From JANMES01 sp038229715 (GTDB taxonomy: Bacteria > Planctomycetota > Phycisphaerae > Tepidisphaerales > Tepidisphaeraceae): 64,000 nucleotides of DNA. Shown here piece by piece: positions 52,082 through 60,254 of the stretch. The notes under the pieces are model-generated. The model worked only from the letters and a program-made list of their open reading frames with translations, did not search any database and had not been told where the DNA came from. The stretch is taken from the NCBI GenBank assembly GCA_038229715.1, contig JBBROD010000006.1, positions 1-64,000 on the forward strand. Direction: 5' to 3'. The position numbers and the translations under genes are program-made. Within the stretch, counting starts at the first letter, position 1; each line of letters begins with the position of its first letter.

Positions 52082-52154
52082 ATGTAGAATGTAGATTGTG
52101 GAATGTAGAAGTCTTTCAACAATCCACAATCCACAATCCACAATCCACAATCGA
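52082..52154. repeat. Heptamer inverted repeat (GATTGTG word), rplN-rplX
   Basis: Left arm words TAGAATG, TAGATTG, TGGAATG; right arm four copies of AATCCAC. AAGGA (52077-52081) is directly left; ATG 52162 is seven bases after the right edge. Confidence 0.9.
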
Positions 52155-52161
52155 GTGATTT

Positions 52162-52485
52162 ATGGCAAGACACATTAAACAAGGCGACACGGTGCTGGTG
52201 ACCACCGGTGCTGACAAAGGCAAGACCGGCCGCGTTTTGCGAATCCTTCCGGATAAGCAGCGCGTGGTGGTCGAGGGTATCGCCCGCGTGTGGAAGCACG
52301 TTCGTCCGTCGCAGCGTAACCCGCAGGGCGGTCGCATCCAGAAGGATGCTCCGATCCACATCAGCAACGTGCTGCCGGTTGATCCGTCGACCAATAAGGG
52401 CACTCGCGTGAAGTTCGAAACCCGCGACGGCAAGAAAGTGCGCGTCGCCAAGAGTGGCACGGTGTTGTCGACTCTGACCAAGTAA
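52162..52485 (+). CDS. rplX: 50S ribosomal protein L24, 107 aa
   Basis: Assembly initiator with KOW motif: HIKQGDTVLVTTGADKGKTGRVLRILPDKQRVVVEGIARVWKHVR. NPQGGRIQKDAPIHISNVLPVDP follows. The apparent Shine-Dalgarno lies on the far side of the hairpin element. Confidence 0.96.
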   Translation: MARHIKQGDTVLVTTGADKGKTGRVLRILPDKQRVVVEGIARVWKHVRPSQRNPQGGRIQKDAPIHISNVLPVDPSTNKGTRVKFETRDGKKVRVAKSGTVLSTLTK

Positions 52486-52507
52486 GCAAGAAAGACTGAG
52501 GCAGATC

Positions 52508-53215
52508 ATGGCCAAAGACGAACAGAAAAAATCGGGCAAGCCCAGTGCCGAGGAGATCGCAGCGAAGAAGGCGGCTAAGAAAGCTGCCGCCGCCGCGGTC
52601 GAGACGGATTCGGGTGCTGAGGAAACCGGTGCACCAGCACCGGCACCTCGTTTAATCGCTCACTATAAAGAGACGGTTGTGCCGGCCCTTAAGCAGAAGT
52701 TCGGTTACACGAACCTCTACGAAGTGCCCAAGCTCGAAAAGATCGTGATCTCGATGGGCCTGGGCAAGTTCGCCACCGAAGGCGGCGACGGCAAATCGAA
52801 GTTCCAGCAGGCCGAGAAGGAACTGACCACCATCGCCGGGCAGAAGCCAGTGCGATGCAAGGCCAAGAAGTCGGTCGCGAACTTCAAGGTTCGTGAAGGC
52901 ATGGAGACCGGCCTGAAGGTCACGCTCCGCGGGAACCGGATGTACGAGTTCCTCGACCGCCTGATCTCGCTGGCCATCCCCCGAGTGAAGGACTTCCGCG
53001 GCCTGTCAGCCAAGGGGTTCGATCGCACGGGCAACTACAATTTCGGGTTCAACGAACAAACGGTCTTCCCGGAAGTTGATGGCGCCGCCGTCACCTTCCA
53101 GCAGGGCATGAACATCACGATCTGCAGCAGTTCCCCATCAGCCGAACACGGCCGTGAACTGCTGAGCGGATTCGGGTTTCCGTTCAAGACTGAAGAAGAG
53201 AAAAAAGGCAAGTAA
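52508..53215 (+). CDS. rplE: 50S ribosomal protein L5 with N-terminal Lys/Ala extension, 235 aa
   Basis: 5S rRNA-binding protein. The L5 body begins at about residue 47 (PRLIAHYKETVVPALKQKFGYTNLYEVPKLEKIVISMGLG) and continues with AKKSVANFKVREGMETGLKVTLRG and GNYNFGFNEQTVFPEVD. The first 45 residues are a low-complexity charged tail (KKAAKKAAAAAVETDSGAEET) absent from typical L5 of about 180 residues. Its role is unknown. Confidence 0.96.
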   Translation: MAKDEQKKSGKPSAEEIAAKKAAKKAAAAAVETDSGAEETGAPAPAPRLIAHYKETVVPALKQKFGYTNLYEVPKLEKIVISMGLGKFATEGGDGKSKFQQAEKELTTIAGQKPVRCKAKKSVANFKVREGMETGLKVTLRGNRMYEFLDRLISLAIPRVKDFRGLSAKGFDRTGNYNFGFNEQTVFPEVDGAAVTFQQGMNITICSSSPSAEHGRELLSGFGFPFKTEEEKKGK

Positions 53216-53254
53216 CGCTTAACGATTGACTGCCATTTGGCATAGGACTGAAAT

Positions 53255-53524
53255 ATGGCCACCACAGCCTGGAAAGAAAAACAGAAGCGTCGCGAGGCGC
53301 TGGTCAAGAAATACGCGGAACTCCGCCGCAAGCTGAAGAAGGAGAAGAACTTCTCGGCGTTAGCCAAGCTGCCGCGTGACAGCAGCGCGACTCGTTCGCA
53401 CAACCGTTGCCAGCTGACCGGCCGCAGTAAGGGCGTGCTGCGGAAGTTCAAGATCAGCCGCATCATGCTGCGTGAGTTGGCTCTGGCCGGCAAGATCCCA
53501 GGACTGAAAAAGGCTAGCTGGTAA
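53255..53524 (+). CDS. rpsN: 30S ribosomal protein S14, 89 aa
   Basis: Long, zinc-free type of S14. ATTAWKEKQKRREALVKKYAELRRKLKK and RDSSATRSHNRCQLTGRSKGVLRKFKISRIMLRELALAGKIPGLKKASW. Only one Cys remains, so no zinc finger. TAA overlaps AAGGA before a hairpin element. Confidence 0.96.
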   Translation: MATTAWKEKQKRREALVKKYAELRRKLKKEKNFSALAKLPRDSSATRSHNRCQLTGRSKGVLRKFKISRIMLRELALAGKIPGLKKASW

Positions 53525-53527
53525 GGA

Positions 53528-53596
53528 ATCAGTTGTTAGTTGGTAGTTCACAGTTAAATCTGAAAACTACCAACTACAACGACCAACTAAAAACTA
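53528..53596. repeat. Heptamer inverted repeat (GTTGGTA word), rpsN-rpsH
   Basis: Left arm GTTGTTA, GTTGGTA, GTTCACA; right arm ctACCAACTAC...ACCAACTAAAAACT. AAGGA (53523-53527) is directly left; ATG 53606 is about ten bases after the right edge. Confidence 0.88.
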
Positions 53597-53605
53597 GAGA
53601 AAACG

Positions 53606-54004
53606 ATGAACAATCAAGATCCCATCGCTGATATGCTGACGCGAATTCGCAACGCCAACCGGGTAGGCCGGCGGCTGGTGCTGATTCGAAAGAGCAAGAT
53701 CTGCACCGGCATTGCCCAAGTGTTGAAAGAAGAAGGTTACATCGAAGAATTCGATGTGATTGACGACACCCAGCAAGGCCAAATCCGCGTGAAGCTCAAG
53801 TACTCGCTCACCGGGCAGAAGGTCATTCACGTGATCGACCGCACGAGCAAGCCCGGCTGCCGCGTTTACCGCAAGGTCGAAGAGCTGCCGCAGGTCCTCA
53901 ATGGCATGGGCATCGCCGTCGTCAGCACCAGCAAGGGTGTGATGTCGGATCGTAAGGCTCGTGAGCAGAATGTGGGTGGTGAGTTGTTGTGTGTCGTTAG
54001 CTAG
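53606..54004 (+). CDS. rpsH: 30S ribosomal protein S8, 132 aa
   Basis: Central-domain assembly protein; regulator of the spc operon in E. coli. DPIADMLTRIRNANRVGRRLV, KSKICTGIAQVLKEEGYIEEF, GMGIAVVSTSKGVMSDRKAREQNVGGELLCVV are conserved. Confidence 0.97.
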   Translation: MNNQDPIADMLTRIRNANRVGRRLVLIRKSKICTGIAQVLKEEGYIEEFDVIDDTQQGQIRVKLKYSLTGQKVIHVIDRTSKPGCRVYRKVEELPQVLNGMGIAVVSTSKGVMSDRKAREQNVGGELLCVVS

Positions 54005-54007
54005 GAC

Positions 54008-54093
54008 GATTGTGGAATGTTGATTGTGGAATGTAGAAGCGGTTTAGGAATTTCGAGTTGCTTCAACAATCCACAGTCCACCATCAACAATCG
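54008..54093. repeat. Heptamer inverted repeat (GATTGTG word), rpsH-rplF
   Basis: Left arm 54008-54039, right arm 54061-54093, about 20-base loop. AGGA flanks the left side and GGTGA lies between the right edge and rplF ATG 54106. Confidence 0.9.
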
Positions 54094-54105
54094 AATCGGT
54101 GAAAT

Positions 54106-54654
54106 ATGAGCAGAATTGGCAAAAAACCCGTTCCCGTCGGCAAGGCGAAAGTCGCTGTCAGCGGCCAGAAGGTCAACGTTGAAGGCCCTAAAGGCAAGCT
54201 GGCGCTGGACGTGCATCCTACGATCACCGTCAAGCTCGAAGGTGCTGACCTGATTGTCACCCGGCCGAACGATGAAAAGTTCAGCAAGGCGTTGCACGGG
54301 CTGACTCGCTCGCTCCTGTCGAACATGGTCGAAGGCGTCACCAACGGCTACAAGAAGACGATCGAAGTGCAGGGCGTTGGTTACAAGGCCGAACAGAAGG
54401 GCAAGAACATTGTCCTGTCCGTCGGCTACGCTCACCCGATCATCAAGACGATCCCGGGCAACGTCACTGTCGCTTTGGAAGGCACGAGCAAGATCCACAT
54501 CTCCGGCGTCGATAAGCAGGCCGTCGGGCAGTTTGCCGCTGAGTTGCGGAGCGTTCGTAAACCTGAACCGTACAAGGGCAAGGGCCTGCGTTACGAAGGC
54601 GAAGTGGTCAAGATCAAGGCCGGCAAAGCGTTCGCCGGTGCGGGTGCGAAGTAA
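54106..54654 (+). CDS. rplF: 50S ribosomal protein L6, 182 aa
   Basis: Two-domain protein near the GTPase centre. SRIGKKPVPVGKAKVAVSGQKVNVEGPKGKL, LHGLTRSLLSNMVEGVTNGYKKTIEVQGVGYKA, and RKPEPYKGKGLRYEGEVVKIKAGK. Normal length. Confidence 0.97.
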   Translation: MSRIGKKPVPVGKAKVAVSGQKVNVEGPKGKLALDVHPTITVKLEGADLIVTRPNDEKFSKALHGLTRSLLSNMVEGVTNGYKKTIEVQGVGYKAEQKGKNIVLSVGYAHPIIKTIPGNVTVALEGTSKIHISGVDKQAVGQFAAELRSVRKPEPYKGKGLRYEGEVVKIKAGKAFAGAGAK

Positions 54655-54720
54655 ATTTAAGGTACAGATTCAACTGACCGCTCGATGCGAAGCGAGCAGT
54701 CCAAAGGTTGAGAGGCAATC

Positions 54721-55092
54721 ATGGCAGATAAACAGCAGAAAAAGCAGATCCGACTTCAGCGTCGGCAGTGGAGCGGCCGGGCGAACCTGTTCGGGACGGC
54801 CGAGCGTCCGCGCTTGTCGGTCTTCCGTTCGGACAAGCATATTTACGCTCAGGTCGTTGACGACTACACGGGCAAGACGTTGGCGGCTGCCGCGAGCACG
54901 ATCGCGGAAGTGCGTGGCGAACTGAAGAACGGCGGAAACATCGCCGCCGCTAAGCTTGTAGGCAAGGCGATCGCCGAGCGTGCGAAGAAGGCTGGCGTGA
55001 CCAAGGTGTGTTTCGACCGCGCGGGTCGTATGTACCACGGCCGAGTCAAGGCTCTAGCTGATGCGGCTCGTGAAGGCGGTCTGCAGTTTTAG
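54721..55092 (+). CDS. rplR: 50S ribosomal protein L18, 123 aa
   Basis: 5S rRNA binder. RLQRRQWSGRANLFGTAERPRLSVFRSDKHIYAQVVDDYTGKTLAAAAS and VCFDRAGRMYHGRVKALADAAREGGLQF are diagnostic. Confidence 0.97.
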   Translation: MADKQQKKQIRLQRRQWSGRANLFGTAERPRLSVFRSDKHIYAQVVDDYTGKTLAAAASTIAEVRGELKNGGNIAAAKLVGKAIAERAKKAGVTKVCFDRAGRMYHGRVKALADAAREGGLQF

Positions 55093-55094
55093 GA

Positions 55095-55172
55095 ATTTGC
55101 GATTTGCGATTTGCAATTTGCGATTGCAAGCCGATGAATTTGATCGCAAATTGCAAATTGAAAATCGCAAAT
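55095..55172. repeat. Heptamer inverted repeat (ATTTGCA word), rplR-rpsE
   Basis: Left arm 55095-55130, right arm 55142-55172. AGGA occurs both just left (55091-55094) and just right (from 55173), as if duplicated by insertion; the right copy is at normal distance from rpsE. Confidence 0.9.
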
Positions 55173-55185
55173 AGGATTTGAAACT

Positions 55186-55878
55186 ATGTCAGAAGAAACT
55201 CCCAAACCCGTAGAAGCGACCACGACCGATGCCCCCGCAGCCGCAGCAGTTCCCCAACAGGAGCAGCGCGGCGGACAACGCCAGGGCGGCGGCGGTGGTG
55301 GACGTCAGGGCGGCGGTCAGGGTGGTCGCGGTGGACAGGGCGGCGGCCGTGGTGGCTCGCGCGGGCCCAACCGTGATCGCGACGAAAGCGGCATGGAAAG
55401 CGCCGTTGTTCGCATCTACCGCTGCTCGAAGGTCGTCAAGGGCGGCCGAACTTTCTCGTTCGGTGCGCTCGTCGTCGCCGGCGATCGCAAGGGCAACATC
55501 GGCATCGGTTACGGCAAAGCGAACGAAGTTCCACCGGCCGTTGAAAAGGCGACCAAGGACGCCCGCAAGACGATGTTCAAGGTCAACCTCAAGGGTTCGA
55601 CCATTCCGCATATTGTCAAAGGCACCAGCGGCGCGAGCACAGTCATCCTGATCCCGGCCCGTCCGGGTACCGGCGTAACGGCGGGCAAGAGCGTTCGCCC
55701 TTGCGTTGAACTGACCGGCATTACCGACATCCTCACCAAGGCGTACGGCTCGACGAGCCCCAAGAACCTGGTGAAGGCCACCATCGCCGCACTGCAACAA
55801 CTGCAGAGCCGCGAACAGGTGGAAACCATCCGTGGCGTGAAACTCGTCAAGGGTGCTGGCGAATTAGTGACGGCTTAA
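55186..55878 (+). CDS. rpsE: 30S ribosomal protein S5 with RGG-rich N-terminal extension, 230 aa
   Basis: Decoding-fidelity protein. The S5 body starts about residue 70 (MESAVVRIYRCSKVVKGGRTFSFGALVVAGDRKGNIGIGYGKANE) and ends normally (NLVKATIAALQQLQSRE). It is preceded by about 65 residues rich in Gln, Gly and Arg (GGQRQGGGGGGRQGGG, RGGQGGGRGGSRGP), an RGG-like low-complexity tail not found in ordinary S5. The tail may bind RNA; that is inference. Confidence 0.96.
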   Translation: MSEETPKPVEATTTDAPAAAAVPQQEQRGGQRQGGGGGGRQGGGQGGRGGQGGGRGGSRGPNRDRDESGMESAVVRIYRCSKVVKGGRTFSFGALVVAGDRKGNIGIGYGKANEVPPAVEKATKDARKTMFKVNLKGSTIPHIVKGTSGASTVILIPARPGTGVTAGKSVRPCVELTGITDILTKAYGSTSPKNLVKATIAALQQLQSREQVETIRGVKLVKGAGELVTA

Positions 55879-55899
55879 AGATAAAAGATTGGTGTTCCC

Positions 55900-56460
55900 A
55901 TGAGCATGCAGCACGACATCACGACCGGCCTCCCGAAGAACAAGCGCAACAAGCGCAAGGGTCGCGGCGAATCCAGCGGTCACGGTAAGACCTCCGGCCG
56001 TGGTAACAAGGGTTCGGGCGCTCGTAACGGTAAATACATCCGCCGGGGTTATGAAGGTGGTCAGACTGAAATCCACAAGCGCATGCCCAAGCGCGGTTTC
56101 AGCAACGAGAACTTCGAACGCCGGTTCTACATCGTGAACCTGGCCGACCTGAACGAACTGGCAGACGGGTCGACGGTCGATGCTGCTTCGCTGATCGAAG
56201 TCGGGCTCGTTCCGGACAACTACTGGCCGGTCAAAATTCTCGGCGATGGTGAGTTTACCAAAAAGCTCAATATCACCGCAGGGTTCTTCAGCAAGACGGC
56301 TCTGGACAAGATCACCAAGGCGGGCGGCAAGGCGATCAACCTCAAGGGTGAAGCCTTTACCACGCCGAAGGTGAAGTCGGTATTCGTGAAGCGTGACAAG
56401 AAGAAGCCGGTGGTCGCAGAAGAAGCTGCTCCGGCCGTCGAAGCTGAAAAGAAGGCATGA
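55900..56460 (+). CDS. rplO: 50S ribosomal protein L15, 186 aa
   Basis: Late-assembly protein. KRKGRGESSGHGKTSGRGNKGSGARNG and YEGGQTEIHKRMPKRGF are conserved; C-terminal acidic/Ala tail extends it. rpmD (L30), which usually lies between rpsE and rplO, is absent. Confidence 0.96.
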   Translation: MSMQHDITTGLPKNKRNKRKGRGESSGHGKTSGRGNKGSGARNGKYIRRGYEGGQTEIHKRMPKRGFSNENFERRFYIVNLADLNELADGSTVDAASLIEVGLVPDNYWPVKILGDGEFTKKLNITAGFFSKTALDKITKAGGKAINLKGEAFTTPKVKSVFVKRDKKKPVVAEEAAPAVEAEKKA

Positions 56461-56463
56461 ACT

Positions 56464-56549
56464 TGATTGTGGATTGTGGAATGTGGATTGTAGAAGCGGC
56501 TTGGTTTTCTAACGCCGCTTCTACAATCCACAATCTACAATCCACAATC
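56464..56549. repeat. Heptamer inverted repeat (GATTGTG word), rplO-secY
   Basis: Arms 56464-56499 and 56514-56549 match at 34 of 36 positions around a 14-base loop. It ends 8 bases before the secY ATG. No Shine-Dalgarno is seen on either side. Confidence 0.94.
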
Positions 56550-56557
56550 CATAAATT

Positions 56558-57946
56558 ATGCTCAAAACGCTGATCAACATCTTCCGTGTCCCTGAACTCC
56601 GGAATAAGGTTCTCTTTACCTTGTTCATGCTGATGATCTACCGCGTCGGCTACCACGTGCCGATCCCCGGCGTGGATCAGGATCACTTCAAGCAATTGGC
56701 CGAACAGCAGAAGAAGGATGGTGACACCTCCGCCGGCTCGCGGATCGCGCAGTACGTGTCGTTGTTCTCCGGCGGTACGCTGAGCCAGAGCACGGTCTTT
56801 GGGCTCGGGGTGATGCCGTACATCTCGGCGTCGATCATCTTTCAGTTGCTCGGCACTGTCGTTCCATCGCTGGAAAAACTCCAGAAGGAAGGCGAGACCG
56901 GCCGCAAGAAGATTCAGGAATGGACGCGTTACGCGACGATTCCGCTCTGCATCGTACAAGGTGCGTTCTGGATCACGTATATGCGGAGCAATAAGCTCGT
57001 TCAGCCGGAGTTCCTATACAATTCTCCGACGACGTTCTGGCTGATTGGCGTTTTCTCCCTCACCGCCGGTTGTATCTTTCTGATGTGGCTGGGGGAACAG
57101 GTCGACGAGTATGGCTTGGGCAACGGCATTTCACTGATCATTCTGGCCGGGATCGTTGGGCGCATGCCTAACGCAATTTTCCTTCTGTGGAACCAGACCA
57201 GCGTTTCCGGCGGTGATGCAGCCCATCCAATTACGCCAGGCAAAATTCTGATTCTTGTTGCGTCGTTCGTGTTTATTGTGGCTGGCTCGATTCTGATCAC
57301 ACAGGCCCAGCGGCGTATTCCCGTCCAGCAGGCCAAGCTCACTCGCGGGCGTCGGGTGTACGGCGGGTCCAAGCAGTTTCTTCCGCTTCGTGTTAACCAC
57401 GGCGGTGTGATGCCCATTATCTTCGCCCAGTCATTAATGCTCTTCCCAGGGTTCTTATTTGGCTGGTTGCACGGCGTGGCTCCGAATAACGCGACGCTCA
57501 CCTTTCTCAACGGCGAGTTCAGTCGTGGCGCGCTGATCTACATTCTGACTGAAGTCGTCATGATTTATTTCTTCGCGTACTTCTGGACGACCGTGCAGTT
57601 CCAGCCGAAGGAAATGGCCAATCAGCTGCGCGACTATGGCAGCTTCATCCCCGGCCTGCGTCCCGGCAAGCGAACGGCGGACTATCTAGAAAAGGTGATG
57701 TTGCGCATCACATATGTGGGTGCGGCATTTTTGTGCATCATCGCGGTCATCCCCGCCACGCTTAACACCTGGCTAAAAATTGACCCCCAGATCACCGCAT
57801 TCCTCGGCGGCACGGGCCTACTGATCGTGGTGAGCGTGGCGCTGGACATGGTTCAGCGAATCGAGGCCAACCTCCTGATGCGCAACTACGGCGGCTTCCT
57901 CGGCGGCGAGGGCGGGAGTAAGCGGATTAAGGGAAGACAGTATTAG
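56558..57946 (+). CDS. secY: Protein translocase subunit SecY, 462 aa
   Basis: Channel of the general secretion pathway with ten predicted helices. VPELRNKVLFTLFMLMIYRVGYHVPIPGVD, plug/TM2 region SLFSGGTLSQSTVFGLGVMPYISASII, QAKLTRGRRVYGGSKQFLPLRVNHGGVMPIIFAQS, and IPGLRPGKRTADYLEKVMLRITYVGA. The adk gene often found next is absent. Confidence 0.96.
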   Translation: MLKTLINIFRVPELRNKVLFTLFMLMIYRVGYHVPIPGVDQDHFKQLAEQQKKDGDTSAGSRIAQYVSLFSGGTLSQSTVFGLGVMPYISASIIFQLLGTVVPSLEKLQKEGETGRKKIQEWTRYATIPLCIVQGAFWITYMRSNKLVQPEFLYNSPTTFWLIGVFSLTAGCIFLMWLGEQVDEYGLGNGISLIILAGIVGRMPNAIFLLWNQTSVSGGDAAHPITPGKILILVASFVFIVAGSILITQAQRRIPVQQAKLTRGRRVYGGSKQFLPLRVNHGGVMPIIFAQSLMLFPGFLFGWLHGVAPNNATLTFLNGEFSRGALIYILTEVVMIYFFAYFWTTVQFQPKEMANQLRDYGSFIPGLRPGKRTADYLEKVMLRITYVGAAFLCIIAVIPATLNTWLKIDPQITAFLGGTGLLIVVSVALDMVQRIEANLLMRNYGGFLGGEGGSKRIKGRQY

Positions 57947-58030
57947 GACCGAGGTCCGAGGACCGAGCACTGAGTAACGACTTCCGACCTCAAGTCTTTA
58001 CTCAGTCCTCAGCACTCAATCCTCAGCACT
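57945..58030. repeat. Heptamer inverted repeat (GACCGAG/CTCAGTC word), secY-map
   Basis: Left arm words GGACCGA, GGTCCGA, GGACCGA, GCACTGA; right arm CTCAGTC, CTCAGCA, CTCAATC, CTCAGCA. Imperfect stem. AGGA is at its left edge; map ATG is five bases after the right edge. Confidence 0.85.
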
Positions 58031-58035
58031 TTGAA

Positions 58036-58830
58036 ATGCCCATCGTACTCAAGAGCCGTCGAGAAATTGAGATGATGCGGCGGGCGGGGCAGATCGCCTG
58101 CGAAGTGCTCGGGCAAATGCGTGAAGCCGCCAAGGCCGGTGTGCTCACCATCCAACTCGATGAACTGGCCCGGCGGGCGCTCGATCGCGTGGGCGCGGTG
58201 GCCCTCTCGAAAAACTACCCGACGTACAAGCCCGGCGAGGGCTTTCCCGGGCACACATGCATCAGCGTGAACGAAGAAGTCGTTCACGGCGTGCCGGGCG
58301 AACGTCAGCTTAAAGACGCCGATATCGTCACGCTCGACTTGGCGCTGTCGATCGACGGCTACTGTGCCGATACCGCGACGACCGTGACGATCGGAAAAGT
58401 TTCGCCGGAGAGACAACGGTTGGTGGACGTGACGAAGGAAGCCCTGGTCCTGGCTATTTCGCACATGAAGCCGAATAAAAAGTGGTCGGAAGTGGCCCGG
58501 CTGATGCAGCATCATGTGGAAAGCAACGGCTATTCCGTGGTGCGCGAGTTTGTAGGTCACGGGATCGGCCGCTCGATGCACGAAGACCCGAAGGTGGCGA
58601 ATTTCGTCACCGCCGAGCAACTTAGAGGCGATTTCCGCCTCCGCCCGGGCATGACCCTCGCGGTCGAGCCGATGGTGGTGGCCGGTAAGCGGGATGTTGA
58701 ACTGCAGCCGGATGGCTGGACGGTGATCACTGCGGACCATAAACCCGCAGCCCACTTCGAGCATACGGTGGCGATGACGGATTACGGTGTGGATATTCTG
58801 ACGGATGGTCGGGAACCGTTTCAACTTTAG
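58036..58830 (+). CDS. map: Type I methionine aminopeptidase, 264 aa
   Basis: Removes N-terminal Met. Metal ligands are visible in DIVTLDLALSIDGYCADTATTV (two Asp), GHGIGRSMHEDP (His), MTLAVEPMVV (Glu) and the final AAHFEHTVAMTD (Glu). HGVPG carries the catalytic His. Short form without zinc-finger extension. Sits between secY and rpmJ; infA is not present. Confidence 0.95.
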   Translation: MPIVLKSRREIEMMRRAGQIACEVLGQMREAAKAGVLTIQLDELARRALDRVGAVALSKNYPTYKPGEGFPGHTCISVNEEVVHGVPGERQLKDADIVTLDLALSIDGYCADTATTVTIGKVSPERQRLVDVTKEALVLAISHMKPNKKWSEVARLMQHHVESNGYSVVREFVGHGIGRSMHEDPKVANFVTAEQLRGDFRLRPGMTLAVEPMVVAGKRDVELQPDGWTVITADHKPAAHFEHTVAMTDYGVDILTDGREPFQL

Positions 58831-58845
58831 TGAAACTCAAAGTTG

Positions 58846-58925
58846 CGGGAAACGAGGGTTCGAAGAACCCTGCTTTTCTGTCGAAACGCGGGGAAAAACA
58901 GGGTTCTGCGAACCCTCGCTTCCCG
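58846..58925. repeat. Nested inverted repeat, map-rpmJ
   Basis: Left CGGGAAACGAGGGTTC-GAA-GAACCCTG...TTTTC pairs with right GAAAAACAGGGTTC...GAACCCTCGCTTCCCG over about 32 bp. Each arm has an inner AGGGTTC/GAACCCT hairpin. It is not heptameric. A second hairpin, GTGATCGCA / TGCGATCAC, follows at 58928-58950. Confidence 0.88.
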
Positions 58926-59019
58926 AAGTGATCGCACTGGGTGCGATCACTTGAGAATATTTGAGTTTTGAGTATCATTGACGATTCGCCCCTCGGAAGA
59001 GGGTGTTTGAGGTGAAACC

Positions 59020-59133
59020 ATGAAAGTTCGAACGAGCGTTCGTAGAATCTGTGAAAACTGCAAGGTCGTGCGGCGCAAGGGCGTCGTCCGCGTGATCTGC
59101 ACCAACGTTAAACACAAGCAGCGCCAAGGTTAA
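59020..59133 (+). CDS. rpmJ: 50S ribosomal protein L36, 37 aa
   Basis: Shortest ribosomal protein. MKVRTSVRRICENCKVVRRK then GVVRVICTNVKHKQRQG; zinc ligands C11, C14, C27 and H32. AGGTGA precedes ATG 59020. Stop TAA at 59131. Confidence 0.96.
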   Translation: MKVRTSVRRICENCKVVRRKGVVRVICTNVKHKQRQG

Positions 59134-59144
59134 GCGAGGACCAC

Positions 59145-59531
59145 ATGCCACGTATTGCCGGTGTCGATATTCCGAGTGACAAGAAGATCAAGATCAGCCT
59201 TCGCTATATCTATGGCGTGGGTCCAACCAACGCGATGGCGATTCTCAAGGAATTGGGAATCGATCCGGAGCGCAAAGCCAAGGAACTGACCGAAGACGAG
59301 CTGGCCAAGATCATTGGCATTCTCGATCGCGGCATTCTGGTCGAAGGCGCGCTGCGCCGTCAGATCAGTCAGAACATTGGTCGCCTGCGTGAAATCGGCA
59401 GCTACCGTGGCAACCGCCACCGTCGTAGCCTCCCGACACGCGGCCAGCGTACCCGTTCCAACGCCCGCACCCGCAAGGGTCCGCGTAAGACGGTCGCCGG
59501 CAAGAAGGGCGTGAAGGAACTCGGTAAGTAA
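59145..59531 (+). CDS. rpsM: 30S ribosomal protein S13, 128 aa
   Basis: Head protein contacting P-site tRNA. PRIAGVDIPSDKKIKISLRYIYGVGPTNAMAIL, GSYRGNRHRRSLPTRGQRTRSNARTRKGPRKTVAGKK. Starts 11 bases after rpmJ. Confidence 0.97.
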   Translation: MPRIAGVDIPSDKKIKISLRYIYGVGPTNAMAILKELGIDPERKAKELTEDELAKIIGILDRGILVEGALRRQISQNIGRLREIGSYRGNRHRRSLPTRGQRTRSNARTRKGPRKTVAGKKGVKELGK

Positions 59532-59533
59532 TC

Positions 59534-59604
59534 GAATGTGGATTGTGGACTGTGGATTGTAGAAGGTGCTTGATCCTTCCAAGACGCTTCAACAGTCCAC
59601 AATC
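59534..59604. repeat. Heptamer inverted repeat (GATTGTG word), rpsM-rpsK
   Basis: Left arm 59534-59565 (GAATGTG, GATTGTG, GACTGTG, GATTGTA), right arm 59585-59604. Unlike other members it ends almost 60 bases before the next start codon. Confidence 0.85.
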
Positions 59605-59661
59605 AAAGTGTCGCGGGGACGTCCGTAGTGACGAATGATCCGCAGAAAGTCAGAGCAGAAC

Positions 59662-60072
59662 ATGGCAAAAGAAACAGCACCAGCAGCCGGCGGTAAGGCC
59701 GCTCCGAAGAAGAAAATTCGTAAAGGCGTGACGCGCGGGATTGCGCACATCAAGGCGACTTTTAACAACACGATGGTGACGATCACCGACACCAACGGCG
59801 AGACGATCTCGTGGGCGTCGGCCGGCACGGTTGGGTTCAAGGGCGCTCGCAAGAGCACGCCGTTCGCCGCCGGTCGCGCCGCTGAAAATGCAGCTCAGAC
59901 CGCCCGCAAGAGCGGCATGCTGGAAGTCGAAGTCAAAGTCAAAGGCCCCGGTGCCGGCCGTGAGCAGGCGATCCTTAATCTTCAGAACGCCGGCCTAAAG
60001 GTCAGCGGTATTGAAGACGTGACCCCGCTCCCGCACAACGGCTGCCGTCCGCCGAAGAAGCGAAGAGTTTAA
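59662..60072 (+). CDS. rpsK: 30S ribosomal protein S11, 136 aa
   Basis: Platform protein. KGVTRGIAHIKATFNNTMVTITDTNGETISWASAG and GPGAGREQAILNLQNAGLKVSGIEDVTPLPHNGCRPPKKRRV. ATG 59662 is chosen over the longer frame. rpsD, which usually follows, is absent. Confidence 0.97.
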   Translation: MAKETAPAAGGKAAPKKKIRKGVTRGIAHIKATFNNTMVTITDTNGETISWASAGTVGFKGARKSTPFAAGRAAENAAQTARKSGMLEVEVKVKGPGAGREQAILNLQNAGLKVSGIEDVTPLPHNGCRPPKKRRV

Positions 60073-60073
60073 C

Positions 60074-60158
60074 CGATTGTGGATTGTGGAATATGGATTG
60101 TTGAAGTCATTCGACGATCCGAAGCATTTCAACAATCCACATTCCATAATCCACAATC
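60074..60158. repeat. Heptamer inverted repeat (GATTGTG word), rpsK-rpoA
   Basis: Left arm 60074-60106, right arm 60127-60158, about 28 of 32 positions complementary. Ends about 95 bases before rpoA, which has its own AAAGGAG site. Confidence 0.9.
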
Positions 60159-60254
60159 AATATCGCATCATTTCAGCGAGGTAGGCGTACAGATTGTCTC
60201 TAACGGTTGAGACGGGAACTGCCTGCAATCTGAGGTGATGCAAAGGAGCAAGTT

